Source of the DNA: Strongylocentrotus droebachiensis
Taxonomy: Eukaryota; Echinodermata; Echinoidea; Camarodonta; Strongylocentrotidae
Direction of reading: 5' to 3'
Assembly: GCA_035222895.1 (NCBI GenBank)
Contig: JAVYIG010000605.1
Coordinates: forward strand, 310,001-374,000
Length of the DNA stretch: 64,000 nucleotides
Under the pieces are notes generated by a model, which was given only the letters and a program-made list of their open reading frames with translations, was not told where the DNA came from and made no database searches. This document shows positions 1 through 12,615 of this stretch, in pieces (the first letter of the stretch is position 1; the number at the start of each line of letters is the position of its first letter). The translations under genes were made by a program, and so were the position numbers.

Positions 1-2066
1 AGTGTTGATGCAACAATTTCAACAGACAAGAAAGGAAATGATTCACCTTATTTGAAATCCATGCGTCACATCTGTGAAGTGATTTATCAAGGATTCAAAG
101 CCAAATATGAAACGTATATTCATTGAGTTTATAATACCCTCTTCATATCAACAAATTACTCCCGCAGCTAATCTATCTTAGTTTCCATTTCCCATGTTAA
201 CAATAACAGCTCAAGACAAATATGAAACGTATATTCATTGAGTCTATAACCTATTCAAACTCGGCAAGAAGAAACCAAGAAAGAACCGGATTTTAAATAA
301 TTATTTTGCCTCCAGGGACTGATTAGATTTTATTGTTATAGTCACTTACTCAACTATTATTACAGATATTGAGAAGTTAATAAAGCAAAAAAAGGACCAA
401 ATTATCATTTCAGTCGGTTCACTAATGGCTTATTAAAATCATTAATATTAATACATGTAGAAAAGTTAGTGAAGTTGGATTTGATATTTGACATGGATAT
501 GCCTTGCATTATGAACAAATAATTTTAATTTTAAATATTACTGATATTCTATCTATACAAGTGAATTGTCAAAATTAAGAATACAAGAGAAAAAATCTGT
601 GACATAGAGAATTGGTTTGTCTACATTTCCTTTTTGTTCATATAATATTGTTAACATTTGTTCTGCACTAACAATCTTATTGCTATATTGTGGTATCGAA
701 AATATCATGGTATTCTGTTTGGATATAACAACCATACACTCATAATGTCATATACACTACATATTTGGAAGAAGAAAAAAAATCATAACTAAACAATAAA
801 ACTATGCTATAAAAACAGTAAGTAATGAAGGTCCTAATCCACAAACCTTGACTTCAGTACAGAGTGATACAAAACTGATGAGATTGTGTAGAATGATGAA
901 TAAGAATTGTAAAAAGTAAATTACCCAAACATAAAACATAGACATACCAGTACCACTCTAAATGTTAAAAGCTTTCATAAATCAAAAAAATGTTATCAAA
1001 ATTCCATCACCCTAGTCCTATCCAATAAACTATGGGCCGATAAAAACTGATGCTGTTTCCAGACATAACACACAAGATGTAATTACTGTAGGACTTGGTG
1101 CAAATTTCTTGTCATTCCCCCCTTTCCCTTCTCTTTTTTTTGTTATAAAACCCTTTTGGCAAGTTTAGAGCCCAAATGAATACCATACCCTAACCTGTCA
1201 GAATATTCCACTTGTTTTCCTTTCCGTCTCTAAATGGTCCATGGAATTTCAATCAACGAAGCTCATACATCATCCCTAATGTACAAACAAGCAAAAGGAG
1301 AGACTCCCTCCATTTTATGGAGTTGTTCACATTTGGCTCAACTGAAATTCTCTTTTCTCTTCTTCAAATAGCACTAAAATATTGTCATAGAGGCTATACA
1401 TAATTTCAAAATATGCTACATGGTAATAGTGTCCTTTCCCCTCCTTTTGTTTAATATTGTGTACTGAATTGATTAACTTTCCATGACGATAACAAATTCA
1501 AGGTAATTTATGAATGTAAGGATATGGATGAAAATGGATGAAAATAACATGAATTTGACCAATTAACAACTTTCTCCACATGGCCATGCCAATGTAACCA
1601 TTATGAAAAATTAAAATGATGTTTCACACTATGATGGCTCAGTTCTTGTACCAATGCTAAACCCTGAACCGTGGTTGACAGCATCCATGAGAAGACTTGA
1701 TATAGAGCTCCAAAAGAAGATGTTTTTTTTACACAAAGCTTTGCATATAATTAGGATGGTTTATTTTACAATTACTATGATTGTATTAATAAGAAGACAG
1801 ACAGACAGCCTGTCTAGTGAACTGATAGGATTAGAGCGGATAGGACAACATGTCTGGAAAGACAAGTTCTCACCCTTGATATCAGTCTCTTAAACCAAAA
1901 AAGATTTTCTTCTAATCCGTGAGATTCTTCCAAACTTTCAATAGATTAGAAGCTAGATTTGTTAGACAGGTTTGAGGGTAGTATCCTGATCGATGCATTT
2001 CAAAACCAGACCACTTTCCTGACTGTAAGACCAGGCTTTATTTGAAGGGAAGACCAGGGTATCATT
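1..2066. other. Unique AT-rich sequence, no gene seen
   Basis: No open frame here looks like a real exon; the longest (79 codons near 1654) has no recognisable domain and no codon structure that I can support. The one internal repeat is a pair of about 32-bp direct copies (102-133 and 217-249) that share AATATGAAACGTATATTCAT. A short AGACAG...CTGTCT palindrome lies near 1794-1813. Confidence 0.6.
102..249. repeat. Pair of ~32-bp direct repeats 115 bp apart
   Basis: The stretch at 102-133 recurs at 217-249, with the same core AATATGAAACGTATATTCAT followed by TGAGT(T/C)TATAA. One substitution is visible. It probably reflects a small local duplication. No function is evident. Confidence 0.8.
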
Positions 2067-2346
2067 GAAGGAAGACCAATGAAGGAAGACCAAGGAAGGA
2101 AGACCAAAGAAGGAAGACCAAAGAAGGAAGACCAAAGAAGGAAGACCAAAGAAGGAAGACCAAAGAAGGAAGACCAAAGAAGGAAGACCAAAGAAGGAAG
2201 ACCAAAGAAGGAAGACCAACAAAGGAAGACCAACGAAGGAAGACCAACGAAGGAAGACCAACGAAGGAAGACCAACGAAGGAAGACCAGAGAAGGAAGAC
2301 CAACGAAGGAAGACCAACGAAGAAAGACCAGAGAAGGAAGACCAGA
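2067..2346. repeat. 14-bp minisatellite (GAAGGAAGACCAAA), ~20 copies
   Basis: A 14-bp unit repeats head to tail about twenty times. The first half uses GAAGGAAGACCAAA and the second half mostly GAAGGAAGACCAAC, so two variant blocks expanded one after the other. As 14 is not divisible by three, every frame stays open over a 42-bp super-period. This creates lysine/arginine-rich open frames on + and Leu/Phe/Trp-rich ones on -. These are repeat artefacts and not genes. Confidence 0.93.
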
Positions 2347-2990
2347 CCAAGTTTGAAGGAGGAACAGACCAGTAGGTGTAAGTGTGAATGTAGCCTTGCA
2401 AGGTTGGCGTGACCTCGGCTGACCTATATTATTAGAGTCAGGAAGAAATACCTGAAAATTAGGAAGCTGATGAACAAACAGCCAAGTCTGCAGTTTCTCT
2501 GATTTTAGATGGACACACCTAGTCTTCCTTTCCAGACACCACAGACTAATTATATCCCAGGTACCACTGACTAATCTATACACCAGATATAGATTTATCT
2601 GTTTCCTTTCTTATTCCCCTACATAATAAATATGCACTTTTTGTATTTGATTGTCTACATGCAACCACCAATCATTGTTATCCTGGCTACTGCAAAGCAC
2701 AGCTGTCATATTCTATGGCACTAAAAAAAATGCAGAAGTAGTAATTTTCATGCCAGGACTATAATAACCAGGTATGCATTCATTTTAACATTGGCTGAAA
2801 GAGACCACTCAAATGAAATCAATTTTCATGAACAACAGCATTATATTTTGAATCAAGGTTTCTTTCTTCTTCTTTTTGTTTACTAAAAGTCAATCACATG
2901 ATAAGACTTGCCTGTTTGCACATTAGTTTCCCCCTTATACAATCAATCAACATCTATGCAGAATCAGCAGAAAAGCATTCTCTAGTAATC
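2347..2990. other. Unique sequence, no gene seen
   Basis: AT-rich unique sequence between the 14-bp minisatellite and a short AT microsatellite. A 173-codon minus-strand frame reaches into it from the minisatellite, but its non-repeat part has no recognisable similarity. Confidence 0.55.
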
Positions 2991-3013
2991 ATATATATAT
3001 ATATATATATATA
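2991..3013. repeat. (AT)n microsatellite
   Basis: Uninterrupted AT dinucleotide run of about 23 bases. Confidence 0.95.
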
Positions 3014-3102
3014 GGCGCAAAGAAAATGGTCTAGAAACGTGAGACGTATATATTCATCGTTTCTTGTGGCCTACATGTATATTCTCTTTGCCCAAGTCCT
3101 GC

Positions 3103-3380
3103 TGGCTCCTCCTCCAAATTTCCCCTCCTTTCCTCATTTCTTCCTTCTTCCACCCCCTCCCCTTTCTCCTTCTTCTTTCTCCTCCCACTTCACATCCTCA
3201 TCATCTTCTTGCTCCTCTGCTATCCTCCTCTTCACTTTCCTACTTCTCCTGCTATTCCCCTTTGCCCATACCATCTTACTCACCTCCTCCCCTCCACATC
3301 CCCTTCCCTCGTCTTCATTCTGCACCCCTCTTCCTCCCCCTCCTCCTCCCTATCCTCCTCTAGTAGGAATCATCTTCCCC
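3103..3380. repeat. Polypyrimidine CT/CCT-rich tract
   Basis: About 280 bases are almost entirely C and T on the + strand, with irregular TCC, CCT and TTC motifs and only a few purines. The overlapping open frames (Pro/Leu/Ser-rich on +, Glu/Arg/Gly-rich on -) follow from this composition. The strong strand asymmetry gives triplex-forming potential. Confidence 0.85.
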
Positions 3381-6300
3381 CTGATGCCATCATATTGGAT
3401 TGTAGCTGTTGAATCTACACCTGAAGGGGGTCCAAGAAGAAGGGAATATATATATGGATGATGAAGTTTGGCTGATACCTGACACTTCTGGATGTGACAT
3501 GGAATAAGAGTGGATTTGGCTTGGCTTTTACCTACCTCTAGGCCACGCGTATAATAACCTCCATCATTCTCCAGCTTTCCACTTCACTCTTACTCTCTCT
3601 CTTTCTATTTCTCCTTCCATCTATCTCTACAGGGCCTAAATTAGCTGTTGTCTCTTTAATATTTTACTCTTTTCAATTAATATTTCACTCATGCTCTCTC
3701 ATACTTCTTGTTATCTCTCCCTCTCATACTAATATTTCTCTCTCTCCCTACTTTTTTTCACTTTCAACCATTTCTTTCTAATTAAACTTTTTTTTACTCA
3801 TATACCAATTCCTTTCTTGTAATATTCTTCCTTTTTGTGATTTGCATCTTGTGAACTTTCCTTCATTCAATCTATGCTATTTCTATTCCTAATAGTTCTT
3901 TATTTCATTTCATTTTTATTTAATCTATTTCCTTGTTTATCTGATTTTTGATTTTTTTTTTTTTTTTTTGGGGGGGGGCTTTCTGTTTTATAGAATTTTC
4001 ACTGTTTTATTGAAAATTAGATAAAATATTCATATAATCAGATATTTTTTGAAAACAAAATTAAAGAAGAACATACTTTAATCAATGACGTTCAAGACAT
4101 AAGCAAATCTGAGGAAATCTGATATATAATAAGGTTTTCATTACACCTGTAAGAGACAGGAGAGGTATACTCTAGGCATGTTTCTTATCAATAAACGCTG
4201 CCACAAAATCCATAATCAAGAAGAAACGCTTTCACCGAAATTGAAGTTTCGCTCCTAAATTTGATTATGAATCTTGAAATGAGGATCATCGTGCTGGCAT
4301 GCAGGCAGTCATCTGACTCTCCCTGGTCAGAAATGAGGTAAAAAGATATAAAAATCCAGCAATTGATGGCAAAAGATCATCATTTACAATGAATATTGGA
4401 ATGGTTGTTAGATCACCTTTTGACCGATAGTGACATGTGATACAAGACAAAGGTAAGTACTGTAGTCCATTTTCGGTTAGATTTCTGAAATTTACGAACT
4501 TTTAGGCCAGGATTTTTTCACAAAATATCATTTTACCTGACCTTAAAGTGGAGTAGTTTTAGAGTAGAACAATTATCAAAAAAGAAATATGGAGCTGTCT
4601 TTTTCCTCTCTTTTTGTTGAGCTTGCCTCACTCATTAGCTGAGTAGTCACCTCTCTATAACTGAAGATATTGGATCTGTAAAGAAAGTGTATCCCAGTGG
4701 CTTCTCTACAAAGAGAAGATTCAGTTGTAGAAATTTGTGGGTTAATGACTGGATTCAAAGTTCGTAGAAGAAGTGCAGAGATAGAAGAAACAAAGCCAGG
4801 CTGGAATACAAAAGCAGATCAACCGCACAAATAATAAAAGAAATATGGAAAGTATTTGCTACATGCAAGATCAGGGTCCAAGGATACTGCCTCTAGCTAT
4901 AATTTATCTAAAATGCAAATGACTCTAGTTCCTTTTTAACCCCAACCTTTTTCCTTCCTCCATCCCTCCCTTTTATCCATTTTCTTTATCTCTCTCCCGC
5001 TCTCTTATCTCCCTTTTCTCATCATCCATTTGTTCTTTGCTTCTCGATTTCAATTCATTTATTTCTCTTTCTCAACATTTCTTGTACCTTGCTCTACAAT
5101 TTGTGTTCTATAATTCTTTCCGTCTTTTGTCTCTGTGCAGAGGGTTAGATTCTCTAGCTCTTTAGGGTGCATGAACAATAACCTTTCTGAATTAGATGGG
5201 TGGTGTGCGCATGGGGGCTAGCTGGCTTGTATTGGCAAGCTTACAACTAATGGAAATTAGAAAGGAACTTAGAAGATATAAAAGAAATTGAACTTATCAC
5301 CCCAACCTTAATGAGTTTGGATTGGTAGTGGTTTATGAAAACTGATGCTTTATTGAAATGAATGGCTAACAAGTTTTTGTGTAGTAGATATCCAAATCAT
5401 GGTGATATCTATAGATGTTCATTTAGATTACAATTGAACCTATAAAGATCAAAAGAAATACAGATACAAACTCTGTAATAAAGCCTCTGACGACTGAACC
5501 GATTAGATTCAAAATCTTTTGCTACATCTATTTCAATTTATGATAATTTCTGTATCATAAATCAATTAACTTGACAGTTATGACACAGATCAAAGAAGCT
5601 CATCTACATTCATACAATTATTCTTTGCACTCAACATTCTCTATTATTATCAAGTGATTGAATACATGACCATTATACCCTTTAACAGACTCCTTATCAA
5701 ATATATACATATATCTTATTACAAACAACATCTGCACCTAGTTATCAAGGATTCAATTATAAATTTCATATTATCTAGCTAAGCAAAGAGATACTTAACA
5801 GATGAGGAAATTGCATGGCAAGATTTCTACAGAGTACATGATACAGTTCAAACACCAACAGTATTAAACAGTACTCATTTCAAAATTAAAATCTATAACG
5901 TCCAATAATTCCAATAGTCATATCGACACATGGATGCAGCTTGTACTAACACCCCAGACTCCTATCCAACTAACAAACACCAATCCAATTCTAATTAACT
6001 CGAGTTGCACCTGTGCACTTTCCAAAGGCAATTAAAACTCACTTGAATCTATATTTATCTGATGAATTCATCTGAAATATCATCATCATCTGTCATCACC
6101 AACTTATTGCTACAGTTAATTACTATCTCAGAAGATATACTGGTAGAAAAATTATGCACTTCTCCTCTTTACAACCGAGCTCAAATGCTACATTGAATAA
6201 TGGCTGATTTATATCAAACAGACTCCAATAGTACAGACTGAAGCCATTTCTATAGAATAGACAAACACCTCTATATCTTCCTTACTTTCTTTTATTGATG

Positions 6301-7547
6301 ATTAATATTATTTAGATTAACTAACAATTATTCCCCTTGGAAAAGACAGTAGATACTGTATAGTTGATATGAGATCTGTAACAACATGCGTCTTACCAGG
6401 TCTTGATATAAGCAGGTGTTCAGACCCCATTGCCAGTCTAAAATCTTGTTAGTCTACATATAATCTCTTCATTTATGGCCTGGAAGGCAGCTAAAAAGTA
6501 TAACATAATATATATTTATATAATTATTTCATATGATTTTGAATCTACTCTAAAGGACCAGCCGATGTGACATTTGAAAATCTTTTTAGTTTGGAAATAT
6601 TGAAATGTCCAGCAAAGGCAAATGTTGTGCTTATTATAATAATTATTAAAATCAAATTGATAATGACTTTATCATACATGTGAATACATAGGGTTGCTAT
6701 AAGTAATGTCATATTGTCTACTTAAAGAAGATGGTGCACATGATACATAACTGCATGAACACCTGATCAATAATCAACCAGTAGGAAACCTTGTGTGGTA
6801 TTTATTTAGATGGCATCTAACTGAAGGACAGTGGTGTGGCTGGGCTACTTGGAAATGATTAATTAGTTAATTGATTGGATAATTGATTAGTATTGATTCA
6901 GATCACCCTAAGGTTGTACCACTTCATTATCACTGTGACGCTATCATGTACTGTATTAATTAAACTTCATTGATGTACATCATGTGTTTTGCATGTTCAT
7001 AATATATAACATCTCCATCAACTACATCTAAAACTTTCATGAAAAACAAAATTACCCAGAGTGATCATTGGAGATATCATCATACTGGATATTTTGCTAT
7101 AGATTGATTTGATAAACCAGTGTCCTACACATACTCCACTATTCTGTATGCTTAAGCAAAACATCCACAATAGCTGTAAACAAAATACACTGTAGATATA
7201 TTTTTGAAATACAGTTAATTGGACCCTAAACCTTTATTTTTAAAAGGGAACCACTCTGGACAATAAAAAAAAGCCCTCTAAAAATGTATGTTGATCTCTA
7301 AACATCAGAGTTGAGTTCATTTTAGCAAAAAAAGAAAGCCCTAATAAGTACAATTTGATATTTGTTATCGTCAAACGAGACATACTATGATACAAGTCAC
7401 TGCAAGGTATCACAATGTTTCAGAATTAAATCTTTAGCCTGCGAGATCTCTTGTTTGGCTTTCATAATGTATGATGAAGGGTTGGTCTTAATCGTTTTTC
7501 TTGGTTAAACTCATTTTTCAGTGAGCTAATAAAAGAAACTGCACACC
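3381..7547. other. Long unique AT-rich stretch, no gene seen
   Basis: Contains loose CT-rich patches (3580-3790, 4960-5050), an 18-T then 9-G run at 3952-3978, and otherwise unique AT-rich sequence. ATTA/TAAT motifs are frequent, as expected from the composition. No exon, RNA gene or inverted repeat could be supported. Confidence 0.55.
3952..3978. repeat. T18-G9 homopolymer junction
   Basis: Eighteen T are followed directly by nine G. A poly-T/poly-G junction of this kind is prone to slippage and sequencing error. Confidence 0.9.
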
Positions 7548-7571
7548 GGGGGGGGGGGGGGGGGGGGGGGG
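7548..7571. repeat. 24-base poly-G run abutting a fold-back element
   Basis: Twenty-four G in a row lie directly against the left inverted repeat of the 7568-7879 element. The right end has only four C at the mirror position. The run therefore seems to be an expansion of the terminal GGGG of the element. Confidence 0.9.
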
Positions 7572-7879
7572 TGTTTCACAAAGATTTTAAGTCGAACTTA
7601 ACTCTAAGGTGGATTTGAACTACGGCAGGCCATTCATGCCACTATAGTTCCTTGAACCATTCCTGGCATTGGTTTCTCAAGGGAAGTGTAAATCATGGTC
7701 ACAAATCTAAAAAAAATACATTATTTGATAGTTCATTATTGAAGGGGAAAATATTATCTAAAGATCATAATTGAAAGACCAATGGTGAGAGCAACCAGTG
7801 GCATGAATGGCTAGCCATAGCTCAAGTCCAACTTCATACTCATAGTTAAGTCGATCTTAGTCTTTGTGAAACACTCCCC
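7568..7879. mobile_element. Non-autonomous fold-back DNA element (MITE), TIR GTGTTTCACAAAG
   Basis: Left end GGGGTGTTTCACAAAG is mirrored by CTTTGTGAAACACTCCCC at the right end. The imperfect inverted arms run about 75 bases inward, to CCATTCATGCC on the left and GGCATGAATGG on the right. At ~312 bp with no coding sequence it is MITE-sized. I could not define a target site duplication because of the adjacent poly-G expansion, so the superfamily is open. The reading of the arms is firm; transposition by a trans-acting transposase is inferred. Confidence 0.85.
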
Positions 7880-8150
7880 AGGAATCCTATTTTTCTAGTT
7901 GACTGATTCCAGGGTAGGATCGAGGGGAAGAAGAGGAAGGATAAGATGAGTGTGAGTCTAACATTTGGTTTGCTTAGGGCTAGAAAATAAACATCTGTAA
8001 TGAATTTGAGTAGAATTACAGCAGGACATGTCTGTGTAGATGGTATCGGATCTATGTCCTGGGTTGGGCATTGCTCTAGCTCTTCTACTCCACCTGAATC
8101 ACGCTCTGCAGCTCAGATGGGTTCCCCTAGCTACTAGCTCACCTACCATG
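7880..8150. other. Short spacer between two fold-back elements
   Basis: Unique sequence, locally less AT-rich at 8050-8150. No gene or repeat was recognised. Confidence 0.5.
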
Positions 8151-8533
8151 AGGCCTGTCTTTCACTATCTCGAGATTGCCAAATATCCAGCTATTTGAAC
8201 TATCCCGATCGCAAACTCTCCAGCTAATTTGCATCTTCATCAGACCGAAGTAGCAATTAGAAGGATATTTGGTCAGGATAATTGTCATCCCAAGGTATCT
8301 TGGGATAGTTTGCAAAATATCCAGCTATATGTCCCGTGCGTCTTCACTAGACCGAAGATTCGCAATATGCGCTAACGCTGAGCAAAATATCTCTAGCTTA
8401 TTTCTCAAGGTCGAGTTTCAAGTTTCGAGGTGGAATCTCGAGATAGTGAAGACGCGATTTGTTATTTCAGGATTATTTCCCAAATCAGAAATAGGGGTCT
8501 ATTTGGCAATCTCGAGATGATGAAGACGCGCCT
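8151..8533. mobile_element. Fold-back DNA element, family A member 1
   Basis: The left end AGGCCTGTCTTTCACTATCT (8151 on) pairs with the right end read in reverse complement, AGGCGCGTCTTCATCATCT, and both continue into CTCGAGATTGCCAAATA. Inside are further inverted pieces related to the ends (CATCAGACCGAAG, ACTAGACCGAAG, CTCGAGATAGTGAAGACGC), so the element is built of nested end copies. It shares ATGCGCTAACGCTGAGCAAA (8367-8386) with 24594-24613, with one mismatch, and end sequences with the copies at 24010 and 43331. It has no coding potential. No target duplication is clear. The 83-codon frame inside it is not a gene. Confidence 0.85.
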
Positions 8534-10087
8534 AAAGTTACTTCTCACTTTCAAAACTGATTCATGAAGGAAAAGAGAGAGATCTACCTTTTCAAAACCA
8601 AGTTTATAGGTGAAGATATGCTTCTCATTAGAAAGGACCATACCCTGAACCAAGGATTACTTCACGGTACGAAAATAGATTATATTCCAGTAAATTCAAG
8701 ATCAGAATAACCCCAAACTTAAAGGAACAACTAGGCAAGGACCCTTAAAACACTGCAGTAGTGATACATAATCCATAGAATAGTTCAATCACAAAGCAAC
8801 AACCTTTCTCACAGTAAATGGACCACACTAATTTAGCTTGATAATCAGCTTGGAATACTTTCTAAATATGATATTAGCAGATCAAGACAACCATCATCTA
8901 AGATTACACCAAACTGACATGTTTTATTAGGAATCACAATTCATCTATCTACCTGAATGTTAGACATCATAGAGTGCATATTGTATGACTTTGAAGTTGT
9001 TGGATACAAAGCAACTGTCAAATTGGACCAACTTCATCATATTTTAAAAGACAGGATTGTTAAAAATATTTTGATGAATAATTTTCAAAATAAAATCAAG
9101 TGTAACAAAGAGGTAATACTTGAGATACCAAGCTTACATTAATGCGCTATTGCCACAAAACTTATGACAAACTTCCATATAATAATGGGTCCTTTAATAA
9201 CTTGTCAGCCAGATAGCATAGGTTGATACATTATTCTCATAAAAATAGTGTCTACTGCGAGCCATAAGACCATAAAATCAAATACAGTTCATGGCCTTCT
9301 GGCTCTCCTAAAGTGACATACATATATAATACTACAGCAAATGGGTGAGACATATAATTTGATTGGTTAAAATAGAATCATAACAACAAAAGAAAAACTA
9401 ACCCTGTTGCTTCTAGGAAATGACATATACGACACCGCTCTGGTATACCACGGCTACCCCATACAGCGATATGAATAACGTACCATTCTTTATGAAGCCA
9501 GCCACACAAACAATGCTTGTTCACTTTGATCTCCCACTTCATTAACCTACTAGCTCTTAATTGAATCTGATAAACCTCAACATTATTTGCACGACTCCAG
9601 TTTTATTATCTAGATTTTTAAGCAGATATGAAATTAAAAATGTTTAATGCAGAGCTGTATAAAGTGGTGATGATAAGGGCTTGTTTATGGCTGTTATCTC
9701 GACCCTTGTACTCACTAATTGCAAAAAATCTAAATTAGCAAAGGAATTATGAGGTTAGGTTTTGTCCTGTAATAAAAACTGGTTTAATAAGTGTGTTGTA
9801 ATTATGAGCATGTGACTAACGTGTTTTGTCTATAAATCGCTTTCATGCCGTTGTGTAAACAGTCATTAAACCTCCTTTTCTGGAAACTTCTCACAGAATA
9901 GCAAATTTATTATTTTTTGTCAACTATTACATGTCTAAACACAAAAATCTAATATAAAAGAACCGGAAACCTGAGAGATAAAGAGATAAAATCTATGCTG
10001 TCGATACTGCTTTAAGTACTACAAAATCTGGGGCAAAAAATGATGTTGCATCTCTATCCAAGTTTGTTAGATGATCTGAGAAAGAGG
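8534..10087. other. Unique AT-rich stretch, no gene seen
   Basis: No supported exon; the 61-codon frame near 8957 has no recognisable features. No notable repeat was seen. Confidence 0.5.
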
Positions 10088-10456
10088 AGGCGAGTTGGCT
10101 CAGTCGGTAAAGCGTCTGCCTGTCGAACCAAAGATCCCGGGTTCGACTCCCACCCAGGCGGATGACTGAAGTCTGCGTTGTGTGTTAACGTGCCCCTTCC
10201 CTTGTTCATAGACGCAGGTTATGTCAAGTGGAAAACACTCCGTCCCTCGGATAGGACGTTAAATGGAGGCCCTGTGTACAGGAGAGTCACCACCCTTGCA
10301 CGTTAAGAACCCATTGCACTATTCGTATAAGAGTAGGGGGAAACCCCGGTGTAATGGTCCACCTGCACACCCCAATCGGGCCGAGTATACGGCATCTGCA
10401 AGAATCTTCAGTATTGAAGGAGGCAGATTATTGTGAAGAAGAAGAAGAAGAAGAAG
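10088..10456 (+). mobile_element. tRNA-derived SINE, apparently near full length
   Basis: The 5' part is a tRNA-like pol III promoter: A box TGGCTCAGTCGG (10096-10107) and a B box that matches consensus, GGTTCGACTCC (10140-10150), 44 bases apart start to start as in real tRNA genes. A tRNA-unrelated body of about 280 bases follows, including GGATAGGACGTTAAATGG and CCCTTGCACGTTAAGAACCC. It ends in a (GAA)n tail (10435-10456). It is a SINE and not a functional tRNA because of the long body and simple-repeat tail. The body has the look of SINEs common in echinoderms and other marine invertebrates, but I cannot name the family. Mobilisation by a partner LINE is inferred. I see no clean target site duplication. 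Confidence 0.9.
10096..10150 (+). promoter_or_regulatory. Internal pol III promoter (A box and B box) of the SINE
   Basis: A box TGGCTCAGTCGG and B box GGTTCGACTCC match the eukaryotic tRNA-type internal promoter, with normal spacing. This is the best-preserved pol III promoter in the window. Confidence 0.85.
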
Positions 10457-12541
10457 ATGTAAGAATAGTGCTCTAATTGTTATGTAACCCATTGGTAATG
10501 TTTAAATTCTGCACAAAAGCAAATAAAGCAAATGAGCAAAAGAGTACTTCATCAAGAAGAATTGAACTAAAATAGGGGATTATCTAATTTGCTTTGTAAC
10601 GTAATGTAAATGAATCTCCATCAACAAAAAACACTGACAAAATAAATGAGCCCTTAAGTGCATGTCTTCAAATATATATCTAACAAAATGAAATATATAT
10701 CTAACAAAATGCAATAAAATGAGCTTCTATTTCCTGATTGGACTCAAGAAATGCAAGACTTTGTGATATTTATGATGAAAGCAAACACAAATTAAGGACG
10801 CCATTACAAAGATAAGATTTATTGCCACACTAATTCCAAAAGGTATTGTAATTGGGGGCTCATATATCTTAGGAAGCTTACAGTGCCTATTGAAAAATAT
10901 GACATTGCACTTCGTTCCAAATCTGACCTTCCATATCAATGAAACAAATGGCACCCGTGAAATAGGCAAAGACAATTCATAATAATTGAAAAGTGAGGAA
11001 TGACGATGGACTAGTTATGCAGAAATATTGCAATGACTATTAGGAAACCTACTTGCGCTAAAATAAGAGAGGAAAAGGGTTGTAATGAACGAGACTGAAA
11101 GCACTACGCCGACGATCGTTTCAATTGACTTTGCAACTGCACTTTAGAGAGAAAGAGGCAAATTTACTTTCATTATGATGTAATGAGGTTTATTGACATG
11201 TTAGGTACAAGCAAACAAACAATTAAGATGCCAGAATAGTAATAGTAATACATATTTCAACTTCTTACTGCTGGGGGCCTCTATAGCCTACAAAGCACCC
11301 ATTTAATAACAGTCTTAATCATCTCTCAAAAAAACAGGACAATATTTTTGTCTTGCATGTGCATGTTTAATGTTCATGCCTTAGAGATTGAGAAATAAAC
11401 AGCAGTAATCCACATCGCCCTTACTTTGGTAATCCCTCCGTTATGCCGAGGTCTAAAATGAAGCGCCAATTAATAGCAAGATGGATGGGTCTGCTTCCCT
11501 CCAGCTCAAGTCCCGCCCTCTTTCATCTATACAATGACTAGGGCCTAAATACCAAGAGAGGTGGAAGAGACAAACAGCTTTGTAAATGAGGGGCTTATGG
11601 GGATCTTTACTGTGGTAGATGCCTTATAGTTCTTAAGACTTGCAGCAGTCCTGCCTTAGCGACAGGCAATTTAGTCCCTGCGCCAAAGCATCACTCTCAT
11701 TAAACCTAGAGTGTACATTGCCAAGGAATCACCGCCGAGTTAAGGGCACTTTTCTGTAGTTAGTCGTTGCGGAAATGAACAAAAACAAAATGCATTGAGG
11801 CTAGATTAGCCTTAAATACAGAGTCAGTTATCATAAACTAACAATACTTTCCTCTGAAATTAAATAGCTTGGTATAGCCAGACAGAAACAAGATGAACAA
11901 GCAGGGGGGGGGGGGGCTTCTCTATCAGAAGTTACGCCATGTGGGGTAGCCTATGTAATGTATTATTATTGTGGTGAGGAACAAAAGCTCAAGTCTATTA
12001 AATGCACTGCTGCGGCTTTTAATGAAATAAAGCGGTGTGCAATCAACAGTACAACTGAAGCTAAAACCACATGGGAAATTTCTTGTTTCACTCCCTCTCC
12101 CTCTCCCTCTCTCTTCAATTCATTAAAAAGCTGAGGTAATTACTCCATCGAGGCCTTCAAACTTCAGATAATTCTTCTTCATCAGAGCCATTTCACCTTT
12201 CATTGAAAAGTTGTGGCACCCATTCAATTATATTCTAAGAACAAAGTATTTATTGTGAATAGTCAAATCAATAGCAAGCATCCTTGGAAGAAGAATGTTC
12301 TTATGAGGCTGGCTAATGATACTTAGATTAATGTATTCTATGCCACTACATATCCTCAATGTTTAGAGAATAGATGGATTAATGACTCTCATCTTCTTTT
12401 TAATACATTACTTTGAAATGCTGTAGCATGTATTCCTCGTAGATTCTTTTCAAATTAATGGTATAATGTATTTCTATTACATTCTTTTGAAACGAGTTGC
12501 GTCATCTCTTTCTTTCAATAGCATTCTAAGATCTCTCAATA
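10457..12541. other. Unique sequence with a less AT-rich island, no gene seen
   Basis: Holds a short tandem copy of ATATATATCTAACAAAATG (about 10672-10710), a 13-G run at 11904-11916 and a CT-rich patch at 12088-12115. The 82-codon minus-strand frame at 10727-10975 shows no known domain. The stretch 11396-11790 is listed separately. Confidence 0.5.
11396..11790. promoter_or_regulatory. Possible cis-regulatory island (unconfirmed)
   Basis: This ~400-bp unique stretch is clearly richer in G+C than its flanks, has no simple repeat and no open frame of note, and carries homeodomain-type cores such as CAATTAAT. Islands of this kind between AT-rich flanks are often conserved non-coding elements in animal genomes. 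This is inference from composition only; no conservation could be tested. Confidence 0.25.
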
Positions 12542-12615
12542 CTCTTACTCCCCCCTCTAACTCTCTCTCTCTTTCTCTTTCTCTCTCTAACTCTCTCTCT
12601 CTTTCTCTCTCTCTA
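12542..12615. repeat. CT microsatellite, interrupted
   Basis: CTCTCT and TTTCTCT repeats with short interruptions such as AACTCTC. Confidence 0.85.

Noticed and set aside
1962-2583. Minus-strand frames with repeated Leu/Val/Phe/Trp, resembling a membrane repeat protein
   Set aside because: Product of the 14-bp minisatellite, open in all frames.
10088-10160. Functional tRNA gene
   Set aside because: A and B boxes are good, but the sequence runs on into a ~280-bp tRNA-unrelated body and a GAA tail, as in a SINE.
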